Source of the DNA: Treponema sp.
Lineage (GTDB): Bacteria > Spirochaetota > Spirochaetia > Treponematales > Breznakiellaceae
DNA: 7,874 nt
Direction: 5' to 3'
Assembly: GCA_031259515.1 (NCBI GenBank)
Contig: JAIRLK010000199.1
Location: forward strand, 1 to 7,874
The position numbers and the translations under genes were made by a program. This document shows, one piece after another, positions 1 to 6,067 of the stretch (its first letter is position 1; each line of letters begins with the position of its first letter). The notes below the pieces were generated by a model, which saw only the letters and a list, made by a program, of their open reading frames with translations, searched no databases and had not been told where the DNA came from.

Positions 1-406
1 GGTGATGATCCTGGAAAAACCGGACAAGCTGACGGATGAAGAATTTCGCGTCATTCACGAGCATGTCCGTATCACCTATGAATTGCTCAAGGATATTGAC
101 GGCTTTGAGCAAATATGCGGCTGGGCTTCCAACCACCACGAAAAGCTGGATGGAACGGGGTATCCGTTTGGGAAAAAGGCGAATGAACTGGACTTTAATT
201 CCCGTCTTATCGCCTGTCTTGACGTATATCAGGCCGTAAGTGAGGAGCGGCCCTACCATCCTGGCCAGGATCATGCCGCTACTATGAAAATCCTCCGCCG
301 CATGGCGGATCAGGGGCGCCTGGACGCTTCGATTGTTAAGGACCTGGATGAAGTCATGGCGGAATATTCCGGCAGGGACACGCCTCCTCCGGTGATAATG
401 CGGTGA
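1..406 (+). CDS. HD-GYP domain protein, C-terminal part (5' end outside window)
   Basis: This is the end of an HD-GYP phosphohydrolase, a family that hydrolyses cyclic di-GMP in the cytoplasm. The frame is open from the left edge to a TGA at 404-406, giving about 134 visible residues. Counting from the GTG at position 2, the signature HHEKLDGTGYP lies at residues 45-55, the helix with the metal-binding histidine region (IHEH) at 18-21, and the conserved late aspartate of the DVYQA motif at 74. The start of the visible part (ILEKPDKLTDEEF) matches the segment that normally follows the HD dyad, so the HD residues and any N-terminal sensor domain lie outside the window. The GTG and ATG at the left edge are therefore not taken as the true start. 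The GYP signature is intact, so the protein is probably active, though the missing half cannot be judged. It converges on the minus-strand gene ending at 595, with no clear terminator between them. Confidence 0.93.
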   Translation, partial: VMILEKPDKLTDEEFRVIHEHVRITYELLKDIDGFEQICGWASNHHEKLDGTGYPFGKKANELDFNSRLIACLDVYQAVSEERPYHPGQDHAATMKILRRMADQGRLDASIVKDLDEVMAEYSGRDTPPPVIMR

Positions 407-437
407 TGGCCGTCTGCGGGAGGCTGTACAACGGAGA

Positions 438-500
438 GAGGCTGTTCCAAAACCTCAAGGTATAGGGATTTAGGTGAATTAATTCAGTTCAGAACAGAAT
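438..500. repeat. Degenerate palindromic repeat in a convergent gap
   Basis: GAGGCTGTTCC at 438-448 matches the left arm of the hairpin at 3844-3881 except for one T/C change. Its partner core GAACAG occurs at 492-497, so the arms are far apart. An additional short direct copy of GAGGCTGT is at 420-427. The right side contains its own 19-base dyad at 482-500 (ATTCAGTTC, A, GAACAGAAT) with a single mismatched pair. It looks like a decayed member of the hairpin family seen elsewhere in the window. The rest of the gap between the two convergent genes (407-594) holds nothing else that can be identified. Confidence 0.45.
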
Positions 501-594
501 AATCGGGACTATGGTCTCCACGGCTTTCCCCATGCCGGGCGCGAAGGAGGCGTAGTAACGGTTAAACGCCTTAAAAGAAGCGGGCGGCGGGTCC

Positions 595-2754
595 TTAATC
601 CCTGTCGCTGCCAATCATGCGTCCTATTCGCGTAAGCAGTTCTCCGGTATACCCGCGCAAGTCCGGGATTTCGTTTTTGGGTATTCTGAATCCGATGGCC
701 CCGGGATGCCCCCCGCCGTTGGCGATGTTCAGCGCCGTGAGGACCGTCCTCAGATCGAAACTGGTGAAGGAAGCGCTTCTGCGCAGGCGGAACTGGACGA
801 AATCGGACAGGGACGGATCGTCGTAATAGGCGGATAGTCCCATCTTGCCGCTGGCCTCGGAAAGCCGATCCGCCGCGTATTTTGATACGTTGACGATTAT
901 TTCGTTGTCATACCGGCTGAACAGCTCCTCGCTTTTTTCCCTGTCCATGACGGCGGCGTGAATAGCGGGAGCCGTCTGCAGGTTCTTTGCCATTTCTTTA
1001 TAACACTCCGATTCCTGATCCGACAGATTTTGAATGAGATTATAAATATCCAGCATGGAAGCGAGATTCTTGCTGCCCAGGTTGGTGGTCTGCACAAGCA
1101 TACGCTCAAAAATCGAACTGAAGATACGGTAATACCAGCGTTCCCGGTTTGATTTAAGAAACCTTCCCATCTGAGAATCCCCTACAATGCCGGTCAAAAT
1201 CGCCAACGCCAGATTCCTGGAGAAGAAGCTGGTTATGCCGTCCCGGTTCTTTGAATGCAGCCGGGCCGCCATCTTTAAACAGAGGTATCCTATCAATTCG
1301 CCGGTGCTGGATGCCTGGGAAATAAGGCAGTATCCCCGGTCCCCCGTGTACCGGGAGTTCGATCCCAGATGATGATCCAATTCAATTTTTCTGATTGAAG
1401 GATCCGCGAACAGTTCAGAAATGCTGTCATTCTTCATAAGCATATCGGCGTTGGGAGTGTCTAAAATTACCAGGGTAGAATACTTCCCCCCAAAATCCGT
1501 ACTCATATTACGAACAACCGTGATGTTGTTATACTTGCATATTGCCAGGAGGTAGTTTAACTGTTCGATTACCGGTTCCGGCAGAAAGATAGTTACGTCC
1601 TTTCCAAATTTGTCAAGGAGGATCGCGAACGCAACCAAAGACGCGCCGCAGTCAGCGTCGGGGTTTTTGTGGCCCAGCAGAAGGAAAGAGTCTCGGGCAA
1701 AGATCTCCCCGATGATCCTGTTGCTGATACGCCTCTTCTCGGCAATGGTGCTTATCTCGGTTTTGTAGGGATTGTCCGCCCGTCCCGCCGGTTTCCGGGC
1801 GATGATGGCCCGGTCCCCGCCCGCTTCTTTCGCGGCGTACTGCGCCTTATCTGCGGCGTCTCTCAGGTCCTCCGCGTTTTCGGCATGTTCCGGTACGGAC
1901 GCTATACCGATGCTGAGGGTAATAATGACTTCCGGATGTTCGGGAAACCTGATAAGCCGTACCTTCCCCGCCGCGGCGTTACAGAGCTTCAGTGCGGTTC
2001 CCGCGTTGGTATCCGGGAGCAGGAAGGCGAATTTTTCGCTCCCAAATCTGAATAGAATATCTTTGCTCAAAAAGACTTTTTTAAAGATAGCGGAACTTGC
2101 GGCGAGCGCCTTTCCGGTAAAGGCTTCGCCTGAGTGTTTGGCAGATTCAACCCCATGATCTATGGCGGCTATGACAAAGGAAAGCGGTTTCCCTTCGATC
2201 TTGGCCCGGGCTATACAGACAGGAAAAATTTCATCAAAGATATGAAGGTTAAAGAGGCCGGTTACGTCGTCGGCAATGGTCCGTTTACAGGCGTCTTCTC
2301 CCCACCGCGCCAGTTCGGAAGCCATCAATCCCGCCGCCGCTATTCGTCCGGAAATTACGCCCAGCATACGGGACATGATCTTCACCGCGATTTCGCCGTG
2401 CAGGTTTATAAGGGCGTCAAAGCTATCCCGGCTTAGGGAAACAAGCCGGCAGTCCTCCAGGGCGGTACAGGCCGCGGCCCGCGGCCCGCGGTCCAGGAAG
2501 TCTAGGCCGCCCGCGCAGATGCCCGCCGGAAAAACATCCGCAGGATACGCTTCGCCGTTTGGACCCAGCCTTGTTGTACAGATAGTCCCTTCAAGGACGG
2601 CGTAGATCGCGTTTCCTTCATCTCCCCGCTGGTAAATGGTATCGCCTTTCCGGCAGCGCATCTCCGTTAATTCCGCCGCCACGGCATCCAGTTCAGAATC
2701 AGTCAGATCGGTAAAAAGTATATTTTTTTTAAGCGTATCATTAAGTCCCCGCAT
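595..2754 (-). CDS. cNMP-binding-like / degenerate GGDEF / DHH-DHHA1 phosphoesterase
   Basis: This 719-residue protein probably hydrolyses a cyclic dinucleotide or short oligonucleotides in the cytoplasm; no signal peptide or membrane helix is visible. Residues about 10-135 form a cNMP-binding (CRP/FNR-type) fold. Its phosphate-binding cassette has lost the usual F-G-E-L, reading AGGL at 81-84, although R92 is kept. Residues about 160-320 form a GGDEF fold with the signature RFGSEKF at 236-242, so GGDEF has become GSEKF. The first metal aspartate is also replaced (A197), so cyclase activity is unlikely. Residues about 355-719 are DHH/DHHA1. Motif I GHKNPDAD (361-368) gives H362, D366 and D368; D432 follows; DHH is at 460-462; D526 is in GIVGDSQ; and the DHHA1 motif GGGHPGAIGF is at 680-689. 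All the metal ligands appear present. A degenerate GGDEF followed by DHH/DHHA1 is the plan of GdpP c-di-AMP phosphodiesterases, which makes c-di-AMP the best guess; NrnA-like pAp/nanoRNA activity is the alternative. The ATG is preceded by AGAGGGGA six bases upstream. It lies 97 bases downstream of the similar gene at 2852-3802. Confidence 0.9.
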   Translation of the reverse strand: MRGLNDTLKKNILFTDLTDSELDAVAAELTEMRCRKGDTIYQRGDEGNAIYAVLEGTICTTRLGPNGEAYPADVFPAGICAGGLDFLDRGPRAAACTALEDCRLVSLSRDSFDALINLHGEIAVKIMSRMLGVISGRIAAAGLMASELARWGEDACKRTIADDVTGLFNLHIFDEIFPVCIARAKIEGKPLSFVIAAIDHGVESAKHSGEAFTGKALAASSAIFKKVFLSKDILFRFGSEKFAFLLPDTNAGTALKLCNAAAGKVRLIRFPEHPEVIITLSIGIASVPEHAENAEDLRDAADKAQYAAKEAGGDRAIIARKPAGRADNPYKTEISTIAEKRRISNRIIGEIFARDSFLLLGHKNPDADCGASLVAFAILLDKFGKDVTIFLPEPVIEQLNYLLAICKYNNITVVRNMSTDFGGKYSTLVILDTPNADMLMKNDSISELFADPSIRKIELDHHLGSNSRYTGDRGYCLISQASSTGELIGYLCLKMAARLHSKNRDGITSFFSRNLALAILTGIVGDSQMGRFLKSNRERWYYRIFSSIFERMLVQTTNLGSKNLASMLDIYNLIQNLSDQESECYKEMAKNLQTAPAIHAAVMDREKSEELFSRYDNEIIVNVSKYAADRLSEASGKMGLSAYYDDPSLSDFVQFRLRRSASFTSFDLRTVLTALNIANGGGHPGAIGFRIPKNEIPDLRGYTGELLTRIGRMIGSDRD

Positions 2755-2785
2755 GGCGCTTCCCCTCTAAATAACGGTATTACTT

Positions 2786-2836
2786 AGGAACTGTTCAGAA
2801 ATAAAATGCACAGCATGTTATTTCTGAACAGTTCCT
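2786..2836. repeat. Near-perfect 51-base hairpin between the two cNMP-domain genes
   Basis: The arm AGGAACTGTTCAGAAATAA (2786-2804) is perfectly complementary to 2818-2836 over 19 bases. Inside it, after one A/G mismatch (2805/2817), ATGC (2806-2809) pairs with GCAT (2813-2816) around a 3-base ACA loop, so the whole element folds almost completely. It starts 15 bases after the stop of the 316-residue gene and ends about 30 bases before the start codon of the 719-residue gene. No run of T follows on either strand, so it is not a classic rho-independent terminator. It could protect the upstream mRNA end, attenuate read-through, or be a small palindromic mobile repeat. Confidence 0.85.
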
Positions 2837-2851
2837 TATGTCTTCAGGATA

Positions 2852-3802
2852 CTATACCTTCCCCTGGTTCCGGTCTATGGAAAGCATCTTATGCGCCAGG
2901 GCAATAAGTTCCCCAGCATCCCCGGCGTCTTGGGGATACGCAGCGCTTCCGATGCGGACCGACAGATGAAACGCGGCTGAACTGGTAATGGTGGAGAGAT
3001 CGAGATTGTTCACCATGTCCTTGATATGTTCCGCCATGCTGTAGCCGGCATCCTTGTCTACGCCTGGAAACACACCGGCAAAGGCGCTTCCCTGGAACCG
3101 GCAGACCATCGCCGTCTCCGCCGCCAAGCGCTTCAAGGTCCCGGCCAGAAGGATCATGGCCTCGTCCCCTGCCTCGCGGCCGTATTGATCGTTCATCGTC
3201 TTAAGATTATCCGGCTTTATCATCATCAGGCTCACCGGCCCGTCCTTCAGGAGCGAAGGAAGCTGTTCACGAAGAAAGACCGCGTTGAAGAGGCCGGTGA
3301 GCATATCCTGGTAAAGCTGATTCCGCATCTGCTTCGCCCACAGCGGGTTCTCCGCGATAACCGCGTCGGCCCGGCGTATCCTCCCAGCCATAACCCTCAG
3401 ACAGGAATCAAACAGCCGGGCTGCGGCAGCCGGATAGGTCCGGAGCAGGTCTTCCAGCGACCGTCCGCGGCCGGGGATCCTGAGCAGTTCGCTGGGCAGA
3501 ACGGCCCACGCATCGGCGTTCCGTACATTCCGCGTCAACATATCCAGTTCCCCAAAAGAATCCCCGGCAATATATCGGGCCGCTTCCCGCTCCTGCCCGG
3601 TTTCCGTCGGCCTGGTTATCACAACCTCGCCGTCATTCACGATAAAAAAGGCGCCGTTGCCTTCGCCTTTCCTGAAAACAGCGCTCCCTGCAGGAAAATG
3701 ATCCAGGGAACAAAATTCGGCCAGCGCCCTTCGTGATTGTTCGTCCCAGCATTCAAAAAAACTGATCCCGGAAAGAATATTCGTATGGTCAGAAAAATTC
3801 AT
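2852..3802 (-). CDS. cNMP-binding domain / degenerate GGDEF protein
   Basis: This 316-residue soluble protein is probably a signalling receptor. Residues about 8-135 are a cNMP-binding (CRP/FNR-type) domain whose phosphate-binding cassette is close to consensus: GDSFGELDML at 80-89 and R94-N-A, so E85 and R94 could hold a cyclic nucleotide phosphate. Residues about 160-312 are a GGDEF fold that begins with the usual DMLTGLFN (166-173). The signature reads RFQGSAF at 235-241 in place of R-x-G-G-D-E-F, and the metal-binding D-x-D is KPD at 196-198. Diguanylate cyclase activity is therefore unlikely. No DNA-binding helix-turn-helix follows the cNMP domain, so it is not a CRP-type activator. It shares its first two domains with the downstream 719-residue protein, which suggests duplication and perhaps pairing of the two. 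The ATG at 3802 has no visible Shine-Dalgarno, but a promoter lies directly against it. No other ATG occurs before the domain begins. The stop is TAG. Confidence 0.9.
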   Translation of the reverse strand: MNFSDHTNILSGISFFECWDEQSRRALAEFCSLDHFPAGSAVFRKGEGNGAFFIVNDGEVVITRPTETGQEREAARYIAGDSFGELDMLTRNVRNADAWAVLPSELLRIPGRGRSLEDLLRTYPAAAARLFDSCLRVMAGRIRRADAVIAENPLWAKQMRNQLYQDMLTGLFNAVFLREQLPSLLKDGPVSLMMIKPDNLKTMNDQYGREAGDEAMILLAGTLKRLAAETAMVCRFQGSAFAGVFPGVDKDAGYSMAEHIKDMVNNLDLSTITSSAAFHLSVRIGSAAYPQDAGDAGELIALAHKMLSIDRNQGKV

Positions 3803-3809
3803 GGAAACA

Positions 3810-3838
3810 AGTATAAAACATGTTGAAAAAATCTACAA
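3810..3838 (-). promoter_or_regulatory. Candidate promoter of the cNMP/GGDEF gene, probably leaderless
   Basis: On the minus strand, TTGTAG (3838-3833) and TATACT (3815-3810) are spaced by exactly 17 bases. The -10 box matches consensus at 5 of 6 positions and the -35 box at 3 of 6. Only seven bases separate the -10 box from the ATG at 3802, so transcription would begin at or next to the start codon. This fits the lack of a Shine-Dalgarno sequence there. Confidence 0.5.
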
Positions 3839-3843
3839 CAATC

Positions 3844-3881
3844 TGAGGCTGTCCCAAAAACTGAGGTTTTGGACAGCCTCA
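3844..3881. repeat. Palindromic hairpin in the divergent promoter region
   Basis: TGAGGCTGTCC (3844-3854) pairs perfectly with GGACAGCCTCA (3871-3881). After a bulged C at 3855, AAAA (3856-3859) pairs with TTTT (3867-3870) around a 7-base loop. The element lies upstream of the -35 boxes of both divergent transcription units, so it is outside both predicted transcripts and is unlikely to be a terminator for either. The left arm resembles 438-448, and the CTGTCC/GGACAG core is shared with 6005-6045. Confidence 0.8.
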
Positions 3882-3898
3882 TGCAGCTAAAATTTTAC

Positions 3899-3927
3899 TT
3901 GCCGCCAGGGGCTTTCCTGGTTATTTT
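3899..3927 (+). promoter_or_regulatory. Candidate htpG promoter with a dyad in the spacer
   Basis: TTGCCG (3899-3904) and TATTTT (3922-3927) are 17 bases apart, each matching the sigma-70 consensus at 4 of 6 positions. Very AT-rich sequence (TATATATAAA) follows to 3936. The spacer is almost filled by a dyad, CCAGG (3905-3909) and CCTGG (3916-3920) around six bases, which could be an operator. No CIRCE element (TTAGCACTC-N9-GAGTGCTAA) is visible, so HrcA control by that site is not supported. Confidence 0.35.
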
Positions 3928-3977
3928 ATATATAAATTCGTTTATTTTGATATCTCAATACAGAAAGGAGTCTCTTC

Positions 3978-5912
3978 ATGGCACAGCATCAATTTCAGAC
4001 CGAAGTAAGCCGTTTGCTGCATCTCATCATCCATTCCCTTTATTCCAACCGGGAGATCTTCCTGCGGGAACTCGTCTCCAATGCCTCCGACGCGCTGGAT
4101 AAACTTAAGTACCTGACCGTCGCGGATGATGCCTACAAAGCCGTCAGTTTTGACCCGCGAATCGACATTGTTTTCCACAAAGAAACGGATAATCCTCAAG
4201 CGTCCACCCTCACCGTGTCGGACAACGGCATAGGGATGAACGAGGCGGACCTGATCGAGTCCCTAGGGACCATAGCCCGTTCCGGAACTAGGGCCTTCTT
4301 AGAGAAGCTTACTGCGGACGCGAAAAAAGATTCCAACCTTATAGGCCAGTTTGGGGTTGGTTTCTACTCAGCCTTCATGGTGGCGGACCGTATTGAGGTC
4401 ATCAGCCGCAAGGCCGGTGAGGACGCCGCCTGGAAGTGGATCAGCGATGGGAAGGACAGCTTCGACCTAGAGAGCGCCCAACGGGACAGCCAGGGCACGA
4501 CGGTTATCCTCCACTTGAACGAGGAGGGCCAGGAATACGCTAACCGCTGGTCTATTGAGGACATCATCAAGCGCTATTCCAACCACGTGGCCTTCCCCAT
4601 TTACCTTACCTACGACGAGAAAGAATACGACGACAAGGGTAAGGAGAAGGGAAGCAAGACCAAGACTGACCGGATCAATTCCGGAACGGCCCTTTGGCGG
4701 CGGCCCAAATCGGAACTCAAAGAAGAGGATTACCACGAATTTTATAAGCAGCTAGGACACGACACGGACCCGCCCCTGTTCTACGTCCACACCAGGGCCG
4801 AAGGGACCCTGGAATACTCCACCCTGTTTTACATTCCCCCCAAAGCGCCCTTTGATATGTACAGCGTGGACTACAAGCCGGGGGTTAAACTCTACGTCAA
4901 GCGGGTGTTCATCACCGATGACGACAAAGAGCTTATGCCTACCTGGCTCCGCTTCGTCCGGGGGGTTATCGACTCGGAGGATCTGCCCCTCAATGTGAGC
5001 CGGGAGATACTCCAGCAGAACAAGATACTTCTCAACATCAAGAACGCTTCGGTAAAGAAGTTGCTTGGGGAGTTCAAGGCCCTGGCGGATACCGCCTCCT
5101 CCGGTTCGGAAGATGTCAAGAAGAAGTGGGAGACCTTTATCAGCCAGTTCAACCGCCCCCTCAAGGAAGGGCTCTACCAGGACTTTGCCAACCGGGAGGC
5201 CCTTCAGGAACTGGTCAGGTTCAAAAGCACCCAGTCCGAAGGCTGGACCAGTTTCGCCGAGTACGTTTCCCGGATGAAAGGGGATCAGAAGCATATCTAC
5301 TATATTACCGGCGGGGACGAAAAAACCCTCCGGGCATCCCCGCTCCTGGAAGCCTATACCGCCAAGGGCATTGAAGTCCTTATCATGGACGATGAGATCG
5401 ACGACATCGTTATTCCCTCCCTGCACAGTTACCGGAAGGAAACCCCCGGGACGGACGGCAAAAGCGAAGCCCAGACCTGGGAGCTTAAAGCGGTAAACCG
5501 TGCCGGCGCCGACGAGGAACTGGGAGAGAAGAAGGATAAGCAGGCGGAGAAGGAGATTAAGCCGGTCATCGAGAAGGTCAAGAAGGCCCTGGGGGACCGG
5601 GTAAAGGACGTTAAACTCTCCCGGCGGCTCCACGATTCTCCCTCGTGTATCGTGGCGGACGAGAACGACCCCTCCCTACAGATGGCCCAAATGCTCAAGG
5701 CCATGGGGCAGACCGGGATGCCGGACATTAAGCCGATCCTGGAAATCAACGGCGCCCATCCCATCGTGGCAAACCTCAAGAACACGGAGGATGAAGAGCG
5801 TATCGCCGACGTGGCGGGGGTCTTGCTTGACCAGGCTCTCCTGGTGGAGGGGGCAAAACTCAAGGACCCTGCGGACTTCGTAAAGCGGCTCAACCGGCTC
5901 CTGGCGAAGTGA
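3978..5912 (+). CDS. htpG: Chaperone protein HtpG (bacterial Hsp90)
   Basis: HtpG is the cytoplasmic Hsp90, a homodimeric ATP-driven chaperone that remodels client proteins. The protein is 644 residues, close to the usual bacterial length of about 620-640. The N-terminal GHKL ATPase domain has E31 (catalytic glutamate) and N35 in FLRELVSNASDA, the DNGIGM motif at 82-87 with the adenine-contacting aspartate D82, and the glycine-rich lid motif GQFGVGFYSAF at 123-133. A short charged linker (about 217-232) leads to the middle domain, which ends with the catalytic loop LPLNVSREIL; R342 is the residue that contacts the ATP gamma-phosphate. The C-terminal dimerisation domain ends in LLDQALLVEGAKLKDPADF. 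There is no MEEVD tail, as expected in bacteria. The start is set by AGAAAGGAG at 3962-3970, seven bases before the ATG. It is transcribed divergently from the cNMP/GGDEF genes. All key residues look intact. Confidence 0.98.
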   Translation: MAQHQFQTEVSRLLHLIIHSLYSNREIFLRELVSNASDALDKLKYLTVADDAYKAVSFDPRIDIVFHKETDNPQASTLTVSDNGIGMNEADLIESLGTIARSGTRAFLEKLTADAKKDSNLIGQFGVGFYSAFMVADRIEVISRKAGEDAAWKWISDGKDSFDLESAQRDSQGTTVILHLNEEGQEYANRWSIEDIIKRYSNHVAFPIYLTYDEKEYDDKGKEKGSKTKTDRINSGTALWRRPKSELKEEDYHEFYKQLGHDTDPPLFYVHTRAEGTLEYSTLFYIPPKAPFDMYSVDYKPGVKLYVKRVFITDDDKELMPTWLRFVRGVIDSEDLPLNVSREILQQNKILLNIKNASVKKLLGEFKALADTASSGSEDVKKKWETFISQFNRPLKEGLYQDFANREALQELVRFKSTQSEGWTSFAEYVSRMKGDQKHIYYITGGDEKTLRASPLLEAYTAKGIEVLIMDDEIDDIVIPSLHSYRKETPGTDGKSEAQTWELKAVNRAGADEELGEKKDKQAEKEIKPVIEKVKKALGDRVKDVKLSRRLHDSPSCIVADENDPSLQMAQMLKAMGQTGMPDIKPILEINGAHPIVANLKNTEDEERIADVAGVLLDQALLVEGAKLKDPADFVKRLNRLLAK

Positions 5913-5951
5913 ATTGCCTGCGGGATCCTAACAGCCTGCGGGACTTTGCCC

Positions 5952-5998
5952 TTGAAATCTTCCTTGCAGACTCTATTTTATGCTTTTCAGTTTATAGT
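5952..5998 (+). promoter_or_regulatory. Weak promoter-like sequences upstream of the nuclease-like gene
   Basis: TTGAAA (5952-5957, 5 of 6 to the -35 consensus) is followed after 16 bases by TATTTT (5974-5979). A better -10 box, TATAGT (5993-5998), lies further on but has no -35 box at the right distance. Use of the second box would place the hairpin at 6005-6045 at the very 5' end of the mRNA. Just before these, GCCTGCGGGA occurs twice (5916-5925 and 5934-5943). The gene could instead be read through from htpG. Confidence 0.3.
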
Positions 5999-6004
5999 AT
6001 ATTT

Positions 6005-6045
6005 AGAATCTGTCCACAAAGGCGATTGCTTTGCGGACAGACTCT
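6005..6045. repeat. Imperfect hairpin upstream of the nuclease-like gene
   Basis: The arm AGAATCTGTCCACAAAG (6005-6021) pairs with 6029-6045 at 15 of 17 positions around a 7-base loop. Both mismatches are A/C in the plus-strand RNA but become G-U pairs in a minus-strand RNA, so the fold is better on the minus strand. It could act as an end structure for the htpG mRNA, but no T-tract follows and the next gene's ribosome-binding site is six bases away. The CTGTCC/GGACAG core is the same as in 3844-3881. Confidence 0.7.
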
Positions 6046-6050
6046 ATTTA

Positions 6051-6063
6051 GGGAGAAGGAGGG
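6051..6063 (+). promoter_or_regulatory. Strong Shine-Dalgarno that fixes the start at 6068
   Basis: GGGAGAAGGAGGG ends four bases before the ATG at 6068. The frame is open further upstream to a GTG at 5909 that overlaps the htpG stop, but that GTG has no ribosome-binding site of its own and the upstream segment would run through the hairpin. The strong site argues for 6068 as the true start. Confidence 0.75.
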
Positions 6064-6067
6064 TAAT

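Noticed and set aside
1669..2158. Two overlapping plus-strand frames of 128 codons antisense to the 719-residue gene
   Set aside because: Both are shadows of the GGDEF-DHH linker region; no domain and no ribosome-binding site.
2786..2836. Rho-independent terminator for the 316-residue gene
   Set aside because: The stem is strong, but no run of T follows on the minus strand (AAGTAATACC comes next), so it does not meet the terminator pattern.
3026..3736. Plus-strand frame of 236 codons antisense to the cNMP/GGDEF gene
   Set aside because: It lies wholly within a well-supported gene, has a composition rich in Arg, Pro and His typical of shadow frames, and no recognisable domain.
4752..5633. 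Long minus-strand open frame (293 codons) inside htpG
   Set aside because: It is antisense to the conserved middle and C-terminal domains of HtpG and follows from its GC-rich codon pattern; the translation is low-complexity and resembles no family.
5909..6067. GTG start overlapping the htpG stop, extending the nuclease-like gene by 53 codons
   Set aside because: No Shine-Dalgarno serves it specifically, the added segment is cysteine-rich and unlike the family, it runs through the hairpin, and a very strong SD serves the ATG at 6068.
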